The position numbers and the translations under genes were made by a program. The notes beneath the pieces are model-generated. The model saw only the letters and a program-made list of their open reading frames with translations. It was not told where the DNA came from and searched no databases. A DNA stretch of 64,000 nucleotides from a bacterium (GTDB lineage: Bacteria > Armatimonadota > Fimbriimonadia > Fimbriimonadales > Fimbriimonadaceae), in NCBI GenBank assembly GCA_013823945.1, contig PNMZ01000001.1, forward strand, positions 124,001 through 188,000, read 5' to 3'. Of this stretch, positions 9,043 to 17,735 are shown one piece after another (position 1 is the stretch's first letter; every line of letters begins with the position of its first letter).

Positions 9043-10602
9043 ATGATCGGACTTGTTGCCACACTACTCCTGAGCCAAAACTCTCTTCAAACCGATTTTC
9101 GAGTCACCCCTTACCTTCTTGCTCCCCATAATCAATCCATCACAATAACTTGGTTCTCGCATAGTAACCAGCCTGGCACCCTCACTGTTGCCAACCAAAA
9201 ATTCACTACTCGCCCCACCAAAACCTCAATCCTTGATTACCACTCAATCGAAGAAGCCGAGCGATCAGAGTTTCCCGACATGGCAAAGGGAACTCCCTAC
9301 AAACACCAAGTCATCGTCAAAAATTTAGTCTCAAACTCCACTCAAACCTACACAGTAACCCAGGGCAAATCCACATACTCTGCATCCTTCCGGACCGCAC
9401 CAAAAGCTGATTCCTCAACTCCAATCCGGATCATTGCCATTGCTGATTGCGAAACCGACCCCGAAGGTCGCAAAATCTATCGCGAATGGAGCACCGGAAC
9501 TCAACACCCCGATTCCACCGGACGCCCCACCGACCAGAACAACTACCTCATCACAGAAACTCAAGGCTTCATCGAAAACCTCAAACTGATTCGGCAAGCC
9601 AAACCCAACCTCATCATGCTCGCCGGTGACATCGTCCAAGGCGGAGGCTATCAGCGCGCTTGGGATGAATTCTTTTTCCACACCGCCGGAAAATTCGATG
9701 ACATCCTGGGATCAACTCCTCTCATCCCCGCTATCGGAAACTGGGAAAACTTTGGTGCTCGCGTCGGAGGTTACGAACCATGGGCCGTCAAACTCGCCCG
9801 AGACAAGTACGCATCCTATTTCGATGCCCCCGCCAACAACGTCCGCGAATACAAGAACTTCTATCACCGTCAAGACTACGGCCCGGTGACAATCATCACC
9901 CTCGATTCATCCAACGGACTGCCCGACAACACCGACAACGACACCAACAAGAACATCAACAAGTCCACCTATCCCGGCAACAACTTAACCGATCTGAACC
10001 CCGGATCAGCCCAATGGAATTGGTGTATGGATCAGCTTAAAGATGCACGATCAAAAGGACAAATCATCCTTGTGCAATTCCATCATATCCCGTATTCGAG
10101 TGGAGGCCACTCCCTCCCAACCTCGCTTCCCGACTCATCTGGACAGAGCGGTCTCGCCATGCGGGCTTACACGCCCTACTTCCAAAAGTACGGCGTATCC
10201 GCCATCATTTGTGGGCACAACGAATCCTTCGAGCGATCTCAACTGGGTGACATCCAAATCTACGATGTCGGTGTCGCCGGAGACGGTCTCGGTTCATCAA
10301 TTTCTGACCGAGATCCCCGACGCATGAACCCATGGCGAAAGTGGGTTGCTCACTTTGACTCACCCGAACTCTGGCGCGGGCCCCAACTCATCGACGGCGG
10401 CAAACATTACGGACACCTTGAAATCGACGTCATTCCCAGCCCAACCCAAGCCACGATCACATTTACTCCCGTCTATTCATTCCCCGTCACCAACGATCAA
10501 GGCAAAGTCATCAAATTCGAACGAAGAGTCTATAACGACCAGATCACCGTCAAACATCCTCGTCCCCAAAAGCCCCTCGAAATCAAGACTCCCGGAACTT
10601 AA
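9043..10602 (+). CDS. Exported calcineurin-like metallophosphoesterase with altered metal ligands
   Basis: A 519 aa protein with a short, uncharged signal peptide (MIGLVATLLLSQ), an N-terminal Fn3-like domain as in purple acid phosphatases (residues about 20-120), and a metallophosphoesterase core. The core blocks are all in order: IADCETD, LAGDIVQGG, IGNWENFG, QFHHIPYSSGGHS and CGHNES. Compared with the canonical DxH, GDxx, GNHE, H and GHxH, the His of DxH is Glu, the catalytic His of GNH is Trp, and the last His of GHxH is Glu. Thus both histidines of metal site 1 are acidic here. It may have another metal preference or be inactive. A second HIPY histidine is kept. It is probably periplasmic. 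Confidence 0.8.
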   Translation: MIGLVATLLLSQNSLQTDFRVTPYLLAPHNQSITITWFSHSNQPGTLTVANQKFTTRPTKTSILDYHSIEEAERSEFPDMAKGTPYKHQVIVKNLVSNSTQTYTVTQGKSTYSASFRTAPKADSSTPIRIIAIADCETDPEGRKIYREWSTGTQHPDSTGRPTDQNNYLITETQGFIENLKLIRQAKPNLIMLAGDIVQGGGYQRAWDEFFFHTAGKFDDILGSTPLIPAIGNWENFGARVGGYEPWAVKLARDKYASYFDAPANNVREYKNFYHRQDYGPVTIITLDSSNGLPDNTDNDTNKNINKSTYPGNNLTDLNPGSAQWNWCMDQLKDARSKGQIILVQFHHIPYSSGGHSLPTSLPDSSGQSGLAMRAYTPYFQKYGVSAIICGHNESFERSQLGDIQIYDVGVAGDGLGSSISDRDPRRMNPWRKWVAHFDSPELWRGPQLIDGGKHYGHLEIDVIPSPTQATITFTPVYSFPVTNDQGKVIKFERRVYNDQITVKHPRPQKPLEIKTPGT

Positions 10603-10615
10603 GTAAAACCACTGC

Positions 10616-10621
10616 CAAAAT
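10616..10621 (+). promoter_or_regulatory. Putative -10 element of speE
   Basis: CAAAAT lies 8 bases before the GTG start at 10630, in the same position as in alr and rsmE. Confidence 0.35.
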
Positions 10622-10629
10622 AGACCTCA

Positions 10630-11466
10630 GTGCAACACCTGACTTTCCCAATCCGCAGCGACAAGGTCACGATGACCGTCGCTATATCCGAACATATCGT
10701 GTCCGTAACATCTCCATACCAAACCATTGACATTTACCAATCCACCGAACTTGGTCGCATGCTCTTCCTCGACGGTCACGTTCAACTTGCCGAATTCGAT
10801 GAACACGCCTACCACGAATCCTTCGCTCACATCCCCCTCAGCGGAATGAAAAATCCCCAATCCGCCCTCATCGTCGGTGGTGGTGACGGTGCTCTCCTCC
10901 GCGAACTCTGCCGCCATGAATCCTTCACCACCATCCATATGGTCGAAATTGATGAGATGGTCGTTGACACCTGCCAAACTCACTATCCCGAACTGAATAA
11001 CGGCGCATTTCAAGACCCTCGTGCATCAATTTTTTTTGAGGACGCATTTGCTTTCGTCAAAAATCCACCCCAAAAATACGACGCGATCTACATCGACGCC
11101 ACTGACGTCTATGAAGAAGAAGATGGATCCCTCTCCGAGCAACTCTTCACCGAATCCTTCTACCAAGATTGCGCCAAGGCTCTCACCGAAAACGGAATCT
11201 GCGTCACCCAAGCCGACAACCCCGTCTATTGTCCTTACTCCGCCGGCCCGATCCTGACCCAATTCGAGAATGCCTTCGGCAAAGCCGGATTCTATTGGTG
11301 CCAAGTCCCCTCGTTCGGCGGATATTCCGGATTCGTCTGGGGAAGCCCCAACCACCAACCCGCACCTGAGCGAAAACTCCCCGCCAACCTCAAACTCAAG
11401 TATCTCAACGATTTGAACTACGCCCTCGCCCTTTCGCCAATCCCATTTGGCGATCTGAGCCAATAA
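10630..11466 (+). CDS. speE: Spermidine synthase (polyamine aminopropyltransferase)
   Basis: A 278 aa Rossmann methyltransferase-fold enzyme that moves the aminopropyl group of decarboxylated S-adenosylmethionine to putrescine. Seen are SPYQTIDIY, MLFLDGHVQLAEFDEHAYHE, the nucleotide-binding VGGGDGALLRE, and the acidic EIDEMVVD. The catalytic Asp is in IYIDATD, and NPVYCPYSAGP follows. The length is normal. The start is GTG, 8 bases after a CAAAAT hexamer. A partner AdoMet decarboxylase is not in the window. Confidence 0.93.
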   Translation: MQHLTFPIRSDKVTMTVAISEHIVSVTSPYQTIDIYQSTELGRMLFLDGHVQLAEFDEHAYHESFAHIPLSGMKNPQSALIVGGGDGALLRELCRHESFTTIHMVEIDEMVVDTCQTHYPELNNGAFQDPRASIFFEDAFAFVKNPPQKYDAIYIDATDVYEEEDGSLSEQLFTESFYQDCAKALTENGICVTQADNPVYCPYSAGPILTQFENAFGKAGFYWCQVPSFGGYSGFVWGSPNHQPAPERKLPANLKLKYLNDLNYALALSPIPFGDLSQ

Positions 11467-11555
11467 AACCACTAGGTTAAGACTCACTCTCTGTCAAATA
11501 CCGGGCTTCAAGCATCCCATCTAAGGAACACCCCATCAACTGAGGTTCCTTCGGA

Positions 11556-12359
11556 ATGTTTGCTGCCCTTCCTTTCACCCTTGCGCTCATCACGTCACCC
11601 CAATCCGGTTGGGAGACCAAGTCCAATACAACCAAAATCCCGTTTGAAGTCCACAACGCGGTCGTCAAGGCCCTTCAGGAAGCAACTGAAGCCCAGACCA
11701 AACGCGATTACCAACTCAGTCTTGCCCTGCTCCACGGAATCATCTACAACGATGGAGTCAAAATTGCCATAGACCCAGACGGCCTCACCCCTACCCCCGC
11801 TGCCCGCCAGGGTCTGACCAACGCCCTGAACTCTTGGGAGAAAGCCCTCGAAAAAGATAACCCCATCCAATTCATCTCCGACCCCACAAAAGCCCACCTC
11901 ACCCTTCAATTTGTTGACAAAGTCCCCCGCTCCGGTCATGACGCTTTGGGTCTGATCGAGCTCAAAAAGCGGTACTCGTGGAACCGAACTCGCTACGAAA
12001 TAGAAATAAGCGGAACAATCTATGTCCAAACCCACTTCAACCGTATCCCCCTCACCAGTAGCCAGTTCACCGAGGTCATTGCTCACGAACTCGGACATCT
12101 TCTCGGGCTCGACGATCTCAACCAAACCGGCCAGCTCATGGGGCCAATGATTCTCGATCAACCCGTGAGTGGTCCAAACGCCCGAGAAACCTATGCCGTC
12201 CAAATCGTCCGGTACCACGCCAAAACTCAATGGAACACCGTCGTCGATCTCATTAACGCCAGCAAGCAATCGCAAACCGAAGCAGAATTCCTGTCTTACG
12301 AACAAGAATATCTAGCAACTTGTACAGTGGGAGGCCCTTGCAAATACGGCAAACACTAA
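11556..12359 (+). CDS. Exported metzincin-like zinc protease
   Basis: A 267 aa protein with a short signal peptide lacking basic residues (MFAALPFTLALITSP). The zinc motif HELGHLLGLDD lies near residues 176-186, fitting HExxHxxGxxD of metzincins such as matrixins. A following LMGP resembles the Met-turn region. The N-terminal 100 residues are helical with no recognised domain. The C-terminus ends with a Cys pair (TCTVGGPC). Probably a secreted or periplasmic endopeptidase. The gene stands alone between spermidine synthase and two tiny genes. Substrate unknown. Confidence 0.8.
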   Translation: MFAALPFTLALITSPQSGWETKSNTTKIPFEVHNAVVKALQEATEAQTKRDYQLSLALLHGIIYNDGVKIAIDPDGLTPTPAARQGLTNALNSWEKALEKDNPIQFISDPTKAHLTLQFVDKVPRSGHDALGLIELKKRYSWNRTRYEIEISGTIYVQTHFNRIPLTSSQFTEVIAHELGHLLGLDDLNQTGQLMGPMILDQPVSGPNARETYAVQIVRYHAKTQWNTVVDLINASKQSQTEAEFLSYEQEYLATCTVGGPCKYGKH

Positions 12360-12383
12360 TTAGAGTCCTTGGAGGTTCTCAAA

Positions 12384-12599
12384 ATGGTCAGCTCATCAAC
12401 AACCGCAATGGTTTCGACACTGGCCGGCCTGAAACGCCTTGAAGCTCAAATTCAGCGCGCCATGCTGGAAACAAGCGGACAGGCGCCACAGATGCCGGAA
12501 CAATCACCCGAGAAAGTGGCAGACATGATGGAACACGAAGCAGCAAAGACTGCCGCCCGTGCCAAATCCGTCATGAGCAGCCTCGACATCTCCGCGTGA
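12384..12599 (+). CDS. Small helical protein of unknown function
   Basis: A 71 aa protein. The ATG at 12384 is chosen because TTGGAGG at 12369-12375 is a good ribosome-binding site; an earlier in-frame TTG lies inside that site. The sequence is almost all helix formers, with Ala/Met/Glu heptads (LAGLKRLEAQIQRAML; VADMMEHEAAKTAARAKSVM). The next gene starts 24 bases later with its own Shine-Dalgarno sequence, so the pair is likely one operon. No family recognised. Confidence 0.7.
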   Translation: MVSSSTTAMVSTLAGLKRLEAQIQRAMLETSGQAPQMPEQSPEKVADMMEHEAAKTAARAKSVMSSLDISA

Positions 12600-12623
12600 T
12601 CAAACCAGGAGAAAAACCAACAT

Positions 12624-12836
12624 ATGTCAATCAACGGAATCGGCCCCGCCCTTGCCAGCCTGCACTCAGCCCAGTCGCTCGCCGCAGGCGCGGCTCATTC
12701 CGTTGCCACCCAACCCGAGCAACTCCCGGATGCGCTCATTCAGCTCAACCAGGCCCAGCTCCAAACCCAACTGGCAGCAAAAGTGATCCAAACATCCGAT
12801 CAAATGACGAAATCATTAATCGACATGATCGCTTAG
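12624..12836 (+). CDS. Small helical protein, weakly YjfB-like
   Basis: A 70 aa protein preceded by AGGAG at 12607-12611. The C-terminal half (LIQLNQAQLQTQLAAKVIQT, then SDQMTKSLIDMIA) has the spacing of Gln, Leu and Ala seen in the small putative motility protein YjfB. The match is weak and by eye only. It follows another small helical gene; both may make a small complex. No flagellar genes are in the window. Confidence 0.65.
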   Translation: MSINGIGPALASLHSAQSLAAGAAHSVATQPEQLPDALIQLNQAQLQTQLAAKVIQTSDQMTKSLIDMIA

Positions 12837-12903
12837 CCCCCTTTATCCCGTCCCCCAATCAACAAACCCCTTGAAAGCCAAATCTGTCCACACTCAGAGG
12901 CGG

Positions 12904-12909
12904 TACTCT
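12904..12909 (+). promoter_or_regulatory. Putative -10 element of the MarR gene
   Basis: TACTCT lies exactly 6 bases before the GTG at 12916. This supports GTG as a leaderless start. Confidence 0.4.
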
Positions 12910-12915
12910 CGGCCC

Positions 12916-13344
12916 GTGTCGGATTCCCAACTCGGGCCCCTAGTGGCCACCCTCTACGAACTTCAGTCTGCGTACCTTGAGCCAAAACTCAAGGCTGCCG
13001 GAATCCGCTGGACAACATTCCAACTCCTCGCCGCAGTCATCGGGGCCGGAGATCAAGCATCCCAAGCCGAAATCGCCCGCCGTCTGGCCGTTGCTCCCGC
13101 AACTCTGTCCGAAGCCGTTCAGACCCACGTCCGCCAAGGTCTCCTGATCCAAGCCCCGGCACCCTCTGACCGACGCAAGAAAATCCTTCAACTCACCCCC
13201 GAAGCGAAACGCAAAATGTCAAAGGTCGCCGTCCACGTCCAAACGCTAGAACAGCTTCTCACCGCGTCCATCAGCCCCAAACTCATTGCCGAAACGGAAA
13301 CCGCTTTGGAGAAAATGGTGCAAAACCTCGAAAATCATCTCTGA
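12916..13344 (+). CDS. MarR-family transcriptional regulator
   Basis: A 142 aa winged-helix regulator. The dimer helix (LGPLVATLYELQSAYLEPKL) is followed by the HTH (ASQAEIARRLAVAPATLSEA), the wing with the signature basic patch (APSDRRKKILQLTPEAK) and a long C-terminal helix. A GTG start at 12916 is preferred over an in-frame TTG at 12871: it fits the usual family N-terminus and has a -10-like TACTCT 6 bases upstream. The neighbouring genes do not suggest a target. The ligand is unknown. Confidence 0.88.
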   Translation: MSDSQLGPLVATLYELQSAYLEPKLKAAGIRWTTFQLLAAVIGAGDQASQAEIARRLAVAPATLSEAVQTHVRQGLLIQAPAPSDRRKKILQLTPEAKRKMSKVAVHVQTLEQLLTASISPKLIAETETALEKMVQNLENHL

Positions 13345-13453
13345 AGGACTGGACCCCAAGCGAAAATTCCTGGTAAAAGTACAAGATCAGCGGCAACTCT
13401 TGGGTCCATCTCACCGTCCCTAGTTGCTACAGGCGCTAACTGAAGGGCAAAAA

Positions 13454-13822
13454 ATGATTCGGATCGTCGGAGTTCAGCCAAACGAAAATATTGGTCAAGA
13501 ATTCGTGTTGCTGCAAAATCAAGGCAACATGCGCATCAATTTGCGCGGATACGCTCTTATCGCCGATTCCAATCTGTCCGATCCCCCTGGACTCCAAAAC
13601 GTCTTTGTCATCAACGAAGACATTAATATTCCCCCCGGACACCATGCCGCCATCCGAACTGGGTCCGGTACCTCTGACTGGTGCCACAAGCACGATGGCT
13701 ATCATGTCTACCACTTCTTTCTCGGACGCAACACCCCTATCTGGGAACCTGAAACCACTGTCCACCTCCTCACCCCCACTCACAAATTCGCCACCAAAAA
13801 AGTCGAAGTCATCCCAGTTTAG
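13454..13822 (+). CDS. Lamin-tail-like domain protein
   Basis: A 122 aa single-domain protein resembling the lamin tail domain (LTD). The opening MIRIVGVQPNENIGQEFVLL, then INLRGYALIAD, has the typical pattern of Asn/Glu, Phe-Val and Gly-Tyr-Leu. Later blocks are IPPGHHAAIRTGSG and TVHLLTP. There is no signal peptide, which is unusual since many bacterial LTDs are exported. The ATG at 13454 is chosen over a TTG at 13424. Function unknown; a structural or scaffolding role is possible. Confidence 0.72.
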   Translation: MIRIVGVQPNENIGQEFVLLQNQGNMRINLRGYALIADSNLSDPPGLQNVFVINEDINIPPGHHAAIRTGSGTSDWCHKHDGYHVYHFFLGRNTPIWEPETTVHLLTPTHKFATKKVEVIPV

Positions 13823-14016
13823 AAAATATTTCTTCAGACTCCCTCGTCGACTACGAAAGTTATGTTGAAACGATTGCATTCGGGCAATATGTAAGGAGAT
13901 TTTACTAAAGAAGTTGTCGTGATGAGGAATGCGCTATCTCTAATTTAACTAATCCTGATCGCCTAAACAGTATTCACGGATTCTGGAAAATACTCGTCAC
14001 GCCATAATCTCATGAC
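13823..14016. other. Intergenic stretch with no recognised gene
   Basis: About 190 AT-rich bases between the LTD gene and the SDR gene. I see no ORF of interest. A CATAAT at 14003-14008 is the only promoter-like sequence. Confidence 0.5.
14003..14008 (+). promoter_or_regulatory. Putative -10 element of the SDR gene
   Basis: CATAAT lies 8 bases before the ATG at 14017, giving a leaderless or nearly leaderless message. Confidence 0.4.
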
Positions 14017-14796
14017 ATGGCAAAACCCGCCACTCTTATCACCGGCGCTTCCGGCGGCATCGGACTCGCCCTCGCCGAAATCTACGCCAAGAACTCCCAC
14101 CCCCTCATCCTTGTCGCCCGATCCGAAGACACCCTCACAGAAATCGCTGCCCGACTCCAAAAGCGATATGACATCCCCGTAAAGCCAATCGCCCTCGATC
14201 TTTCCGCCCCCGGTGCAACCGCCGAACTTTACAGCCAACTCGCCGCCGACCAAACCCCCATTGACCAGCTCATCAACAACGCCGGATTCGCAAACTACGG
14301 GACATTTCATTCCATTCCCACCGACCGCCAACTCGACCTCATCGACCTCAATATCCGCGTCCTCACCGATCTCAGCCAGCGGTTCATCCCGATCCTCCTC
14401 CAATTCCCCAATTCACGCCTCGTCAATGTCGCGAGCACCGCCGCGTTCTTCCCCGGACCCCACATGGCCGCTTATTACGCGAGCAAAGCCTACGTGCTCA
14501 GCCTTTCCGAGGCCCTCGCCGAAGAATATCGAACTACCCACCTCGCTGTCTGTGCCCTCTGCCCCGGCCCCACCAAAACAGGGTTCCAAGACCGCGCTCA
14601 AATGCAACGTTCTCGCCTGATGCAAGGCCAATTCATGACCGCAGACCAGGTGGCCCACGCCGCCTATCTCGGAATCCAATCCGGCGATCCCATCATCATC
14701 CCTGGCACGATGAACCGATTCCTCACTTGGCTCCCCCGAATCATGCCCCGAACCGCCCTCGCCCGAATCATTGCCGGTGCCCAAGAACCCGTCTAA
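14017..14796 (+). CDS. Short-chain dehydrogenase/reductase
   Basis: A 259 aa classical SDR of the DltE-like kind. It has the cofactor motif TGASGGIG at residues 9-16, LINNAG near residue 90, the catalytic Ser in NVASTAAF, and YYASK with the Tyr/Lys pair. An Arg after the first strand (LVARSEDTL) suggests NADP(H). The C-terminal half has CPGPTKTGF, then a helix near the end. The 3-prime end overlaps the convergent glycosylase gene by 4 bases. Substrate unknown. Confidence 0.9.
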   Translation: MAKPATLITGASGGIGLALAEIYAKNSHPLILVARSEDTLTEIAARLQKRYDIPVKPIALDLSAPGATAELYSQLAADQTPIDQLINNAGFANYGTFHSIPTDRQLDLIDLNIRVLTDLSQRFIPILLQFPNSRLVNVASTAAFFPGPHMAAYYASKAYVLSLSEALAEEYRTTHLAVCALCPGPTKTGFQDRAQMQRSRLMQGQFMTADQVAHAAYLGIQSGDPIIIPGTMNRFLTWLPRIMPRTALARIIAGAQEPV

Positions 14797-15440
14797 TCCG
14801 AACTCCGAGGCCCCCGGTTCACCGCTGGATCCTCCAATGAACGCCATAAGTAGTAACTCGCCACCGTCCGGAAAGGACGCCACCGCTCCGTAAACGCCAT
14901 CATCTCCACCGCCTTTGGCTTCTCGACTCCCATCATCGGCACTAAAGCCTTCTGCAGACCCAAATCTCCCGGCGAAAACACATCCGGCCGGCACAAATAG
15001 AACATCAAAAACATCTCCACTGTCCAAGCCCCCACCCCCTTAATCGGCAACAACGCCTCCCGCATCGCTTCATCCGACATCTCAAAGAGCCGAACCGGAG
15101 TCAAGTCCAGTTCATGAAACCGCTCCGCAATATTTAGAATATACGTCGCCTTCTGCCGAGACAAACCAACACCCCGCAAAGTCTCAACGTCAAACCGCAA
15201 AACATCCTCCGGTGCCATCCCCGCGTCCGTTCCCACCAATCCCGCAAACCTCCCAAAAATCGTTTCTGCTGCCTTCCCCGAAAGCTGCTGAAACGTGATG
15301 ATCCTCGCCAAAGCCCGAAACGGATTCTCGACCAATTCAAAAACCGGTCGGTCGTGAACCGCAACCACCGGCCCCAAAAACTCACACCCCTCCAACTCCA
15401 ACAATGCCGAGTTCAAAATCTCACTATCGGCAAGCGTCAA
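14793..15440 (-). CDS. DNA-3-methyladenine glycosylase, AlkA-like (HhH-GPD)
   Basis: A 215 aa base-excision enzyme that removes alkylated purines from DNA. It shows the entry helix IITFQQLSGKAAETIFGR, the helix-hairpin-helix LLPIKGVGAWTVEMFLMF and the catalytic aspartate in FSPGDLGLQKAL. The N-terminal beta domain of E. coli AlkA is missing, as in the short MPG/AlkA forms. The start is TTG, overlapping the stop of the upstream PagL gene in the sequence TTGA, so the two are translationally coupled. Confidence 0.88.
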   Translation of the reverse strand: MTLADSEILNSALLELEGCEFLGPVVAVHDRPVFELVENPFRALARIITFQQLSGKAAETIFGRFAGLVGTDAGMAPEDVLRFDVETLRGVGLSRQKATYILNIAERFHELDLTPVRLFEMSDEAMREALLPIKGVGAWTVEMFLMFYLCRPDVFSPGDLGLQKALVPMMGVEKPKAVEMMAFTERWRPFRTVASYYLWRSLEDPAVNRGPRSSD

Positions 15441-16039
15441 AATCTCACTCCAATGCTGTACTGAATCGCATTAAATCCCTGGTTATCGTTGTTCGTCGCC
15501 CCATTCGACATATGATGCCACCGAATGCTGAAAATATATTCCTGACCCATATATTCCGTCATCACCCCAATCCCAAAGAACGGCGTACTATTTAACTGGT
15601 TCGGCAAGTCCTGAGTTGTCCGCTCTGCATAACTTACCCCCCACCCCAAATCCAAAAACGTCGTCCAGCCCGGAATATATTCATTCCAATACCGCGCACC
15701 CAGTTTCACCCCCCATGTGTACATCGTGTTCGCTGGGTTTCCGTCCAAAGCCCCCGCCCGAGTCGGCATGAAATACACCCCGTAAAGAGCCTGAGCGGGG
15801 TTCGACTTGTAGCGGAGCCTTGGCTCAGGCTTTAAGTAAGTCAGTTGATAGATTGAACCAAACCTTGCATCCTCCGACCCAATCCACGCCTTACCTTCGC
15901 TATACCCCGCTTCCAACATCCAAAGTGTCTCCTTCACCCGGAACGCCTGCCTGTCATCATCAGCTAAAACAACTGACGAAAACACAAACATACAACCCAA
16001 CAACCCAAGCCTCATCCCTGATATTTCTCGCATCCTCAT
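15437..16039 (-). CDS. PagL-like lipid A 3-O-deacylase / acyloxyacyl hydrolase
   Basis: A 200 aa outer-membrane beta barrel of the PagL family. The signal peptide is MRLGLLGCMFVFSSVVLA. The barrel follows with alternating strands, and the C-terminal active-site block WHHMSNGATN has the His-x-Ser-Asn arrangement; the protein ends in the typical aromatic barrel terminus (YSIGVRF). The start at 16039 is chosen because longer in-frame starts run into the divergent der gene. ATGs at 16033 and 16015 are alternatives. It implies an LPS-bearing outer membrane. It is coupled to the AlkA-like gene. Confidence 0.8.
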   Translation of the reverse strand: MRMREISGMRLGLLGCMFVFSSVVLADDDRQAFRVKETLWMLEAGYSEGKAWIGSEDARFGSIYQLTYLKPEPRLRYKSNPAQALYGVYFMPTRAGALDGNPANTMYTWGVKLGARYWNEYIPGWTTFLDLGWGVSYAERTTQDLPNQLNSTPFFGIGVMTEYMGQEYIFSIRWHHMSNGATNNDNQGFNAIQYSIGVRF

Positions 16040-16124
16040 CTCACGACGTTCAAAGATTACCGAACTGTTCCCGAGGGCCGGGTCGTTCAATCTGTCACAA
16101 TTTGACACCCCCACCGGAACTGTT

Positions 16125-17489
16125 ATGGCTCTCCGCTTGCCCACCCTTGTCATTGTCGGCCGACCCAACGTCGGCAAAAGCACAATGTTCAACCGACTCA
16201 TCGGCTACCGCCTTGCCGTGGTCGAAGACACTCCGGGCGTCACCCGAGACCGTATCTATGCCGAATCCAAATGGAAAGACTGGCAATACCGCGTCGTTGA
16301 CACTGGAGGAATCCTCTTCGGCGATGACGATCCCCTCGTAGATCAAATCCGCACCCAAGCCGAAGTCGCCATGGCCGAAGCCGACGTCGTCCTCTTCGTC
16401 GTCGATGCAATCGATGGCGTCCACACCGCCGACTGGGATCTCGCCGAGTACCTGCGCGGATTCAATCGCCCCGTTTTCATCGTCGTCAACAAAGCCGACA
16501 ACCAAGACCGAGTCAACGCCAGCCCCGAATTCTATTCCCTCGGCGTTGGCGAAGAAGTCTTCCCCGTCTCCGCCCTCCAAGATAAAGGCTTCGACAAACT
16601 CCTTGCCGCCGTTTTTGATGGCCTCGCCAAACACATGGCCCCTGAAGCCAACCCGGACGAAGAACTCAGACTCGCCATCATCGGTCGTCCAAATGTCGGA
16701 AAGTCCTCAATGCTCAACGCCTTCAGCGGGGAACAACGCGCCATCGTCAGCGACATCCCTGGCACTACCCGCGATGCAATCGACTCTCTCGTCGAATTCA
16801 AAGGACATAAAATCCGCCTCATCGACACCGCCGGTATCCGCCGCCGCGGCAAAGTCCAAGGAAGCATCGAATTCTATATGGTGCTCCGCGCCCAACGGGC
16901 TCTCGAACGCGCCGAATGTGCTCTGCTCGTCATTGATGGCGAAGAGGGCCTCACCGATGGTGACAAGCGAGTCGCAAAAATGTCCCTCGACATGGGCAAA
17001 CCTCTCGTCATTGCCGTGAATAAATGGGATCTCATCGAACCCCCGACCGGGCAACTCGGTAAAACCACTGACACCAAAAAAGAGTTCATGCGCCGAATCC
17101 ATGACGAGCTCCCCGAAATGAGCTATGCCATCATCCGGTTCACCAGCGCTCTCGAATCAAAAGGGATGGATGGCGTCATGAAAGCCGTCTTCACCGCCGT
17201 GGATAGCTGGAATTTCCGACTTCCTACTGGCCCTCTCAACCGTTTGGTTCAAGATGCGCAGTTCGAAAAACCCCTCACCCGCAAAGGCCAGCCGTTCCGC
17301 ATCAAATTCGCCACCCAACCCCAGAGCCGTCCTCCCACATTCGTCATGTTCTGCAACAACCCGGAACTATTCCACTTCAGCTACCAGCGGTACATGATCA
17401 ACCAAATCCGCAAAAAATTCCCCCTCCCCGGCACCCCCATCACCGTCGTCGCCCGCAAATCCGGCGAGGATAAAGACGACAAAGAATAG
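16125..17489 (+). CDS. der: Ribosome-assembly GTPase Der (EngA)
   Basis: A 454 aa protein with two GTPase domains in tandem and a C-terminal KH-like domain, required for maturation of the 50S subunit. The first G domain has GRPNVGKST, DTPGVTRD and NKAD. The second begins near residue 187 with GRPNVGKSS, DIPGTTRDAID and NKWD. The KH-like end includes RPPTFVMFCNNPELFHFSY. Length and layout are standard. No ribosome-binding site is obvious. Confidence 0.97.
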   Translation: MALRLPTLVIVGRPNVGKSTMFNRLIGYRLAVVEDTPGVTRDRIYAESKWKDWQYRVVDTGGILFGDDDPLVDQIRTQAEVAMAEADVVLFVVDAIDGVHTADWDLAEYLRGFNRPVFIVVNKADNQDRVNASPEFYSLGVGEEVFPVSALQDKGFDKLLAAVFDGLAKHMAPEANPDEELRLAIIGRPNVGKSSMLNAFSGEQRAIVSDIPGTTRDAIDSLVEFKGHKIRLIDTAGIRRRGKVQGSIEFYMVLRAQRALERAECALLVIDGEEGLTDGDKRVAKMSLDMGKPLVIAVNKWDLIEPPTGQLGKTTDTKKEFMRRIHDELPEMSYAIIRFTSALESKGMDGVMKAVFTAVDSWNFRLPTGPLNRLVQDAQFEKPLTRKGQPFRIKFATQPQSRPPTFVMFCNNPELFHFSYQRYMINQIRKKFPLPGTPITVVARKSGEDKDDKE

Positions 17490-17496
17490 TTGCCAA

Positions 17497-17650
17497 GGGT
17501 AGCATTGGCTACGCTGGTGCTCAAAGTCCCCCCTCTCCGTTTTAATGGAGAGGGGGTTAGGGGGTGAGGTTCGTGTGCATACTCATTACCTAAATTGGGC
17601 AGAACCAAATTTCCCTCCCCAAGTTTGGGGAGGGACTAAGGGAGGGGTTG
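17497..17650. repeat. Long palindromic repeat, copy 1
   Basis: About 150 bases made of two inverted repeats. The first is CCCCTCTCC, a short GTTTTAAT loop, then GGAGAGGGGG at about 17531-17556, followed by TTAGGGGGTGAGGT. A 31-base spacer leads to GAACC, and the second palindrome CCCTCCCC-AAGTTT-GGGGAGGG follows at 17613-17634. A near-identical copy begins 240 bases downstream. Confidence 0.85.
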
Positions 17651-17735
17651 TCACAAGCACAGAGAAAGGACTCCAGATGAATCCGAAGTCCATCTCAATC
17701 AATCGTAACTCCTCGTAATCCGGACATCAACTCTA

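Noticed and set aside
14413-15027. Long antisense ORF across the SDR and glycosylase genes
   Set aside because: Low-complexity shadow of two well-supported genes.
15992-16015. Lipobox LLGC in the PagL-like protein
   Set aside because: The Cys is only eight residues from the start and lies in the middle of the hydrophobic core; a type I signal with cleavage after VLA fits better.
16102-16130. TTGACA upstream of der as a -35
   Set aside because: With a 17-base spacer the -10 would fall on the start codon and reads ATGGCT.
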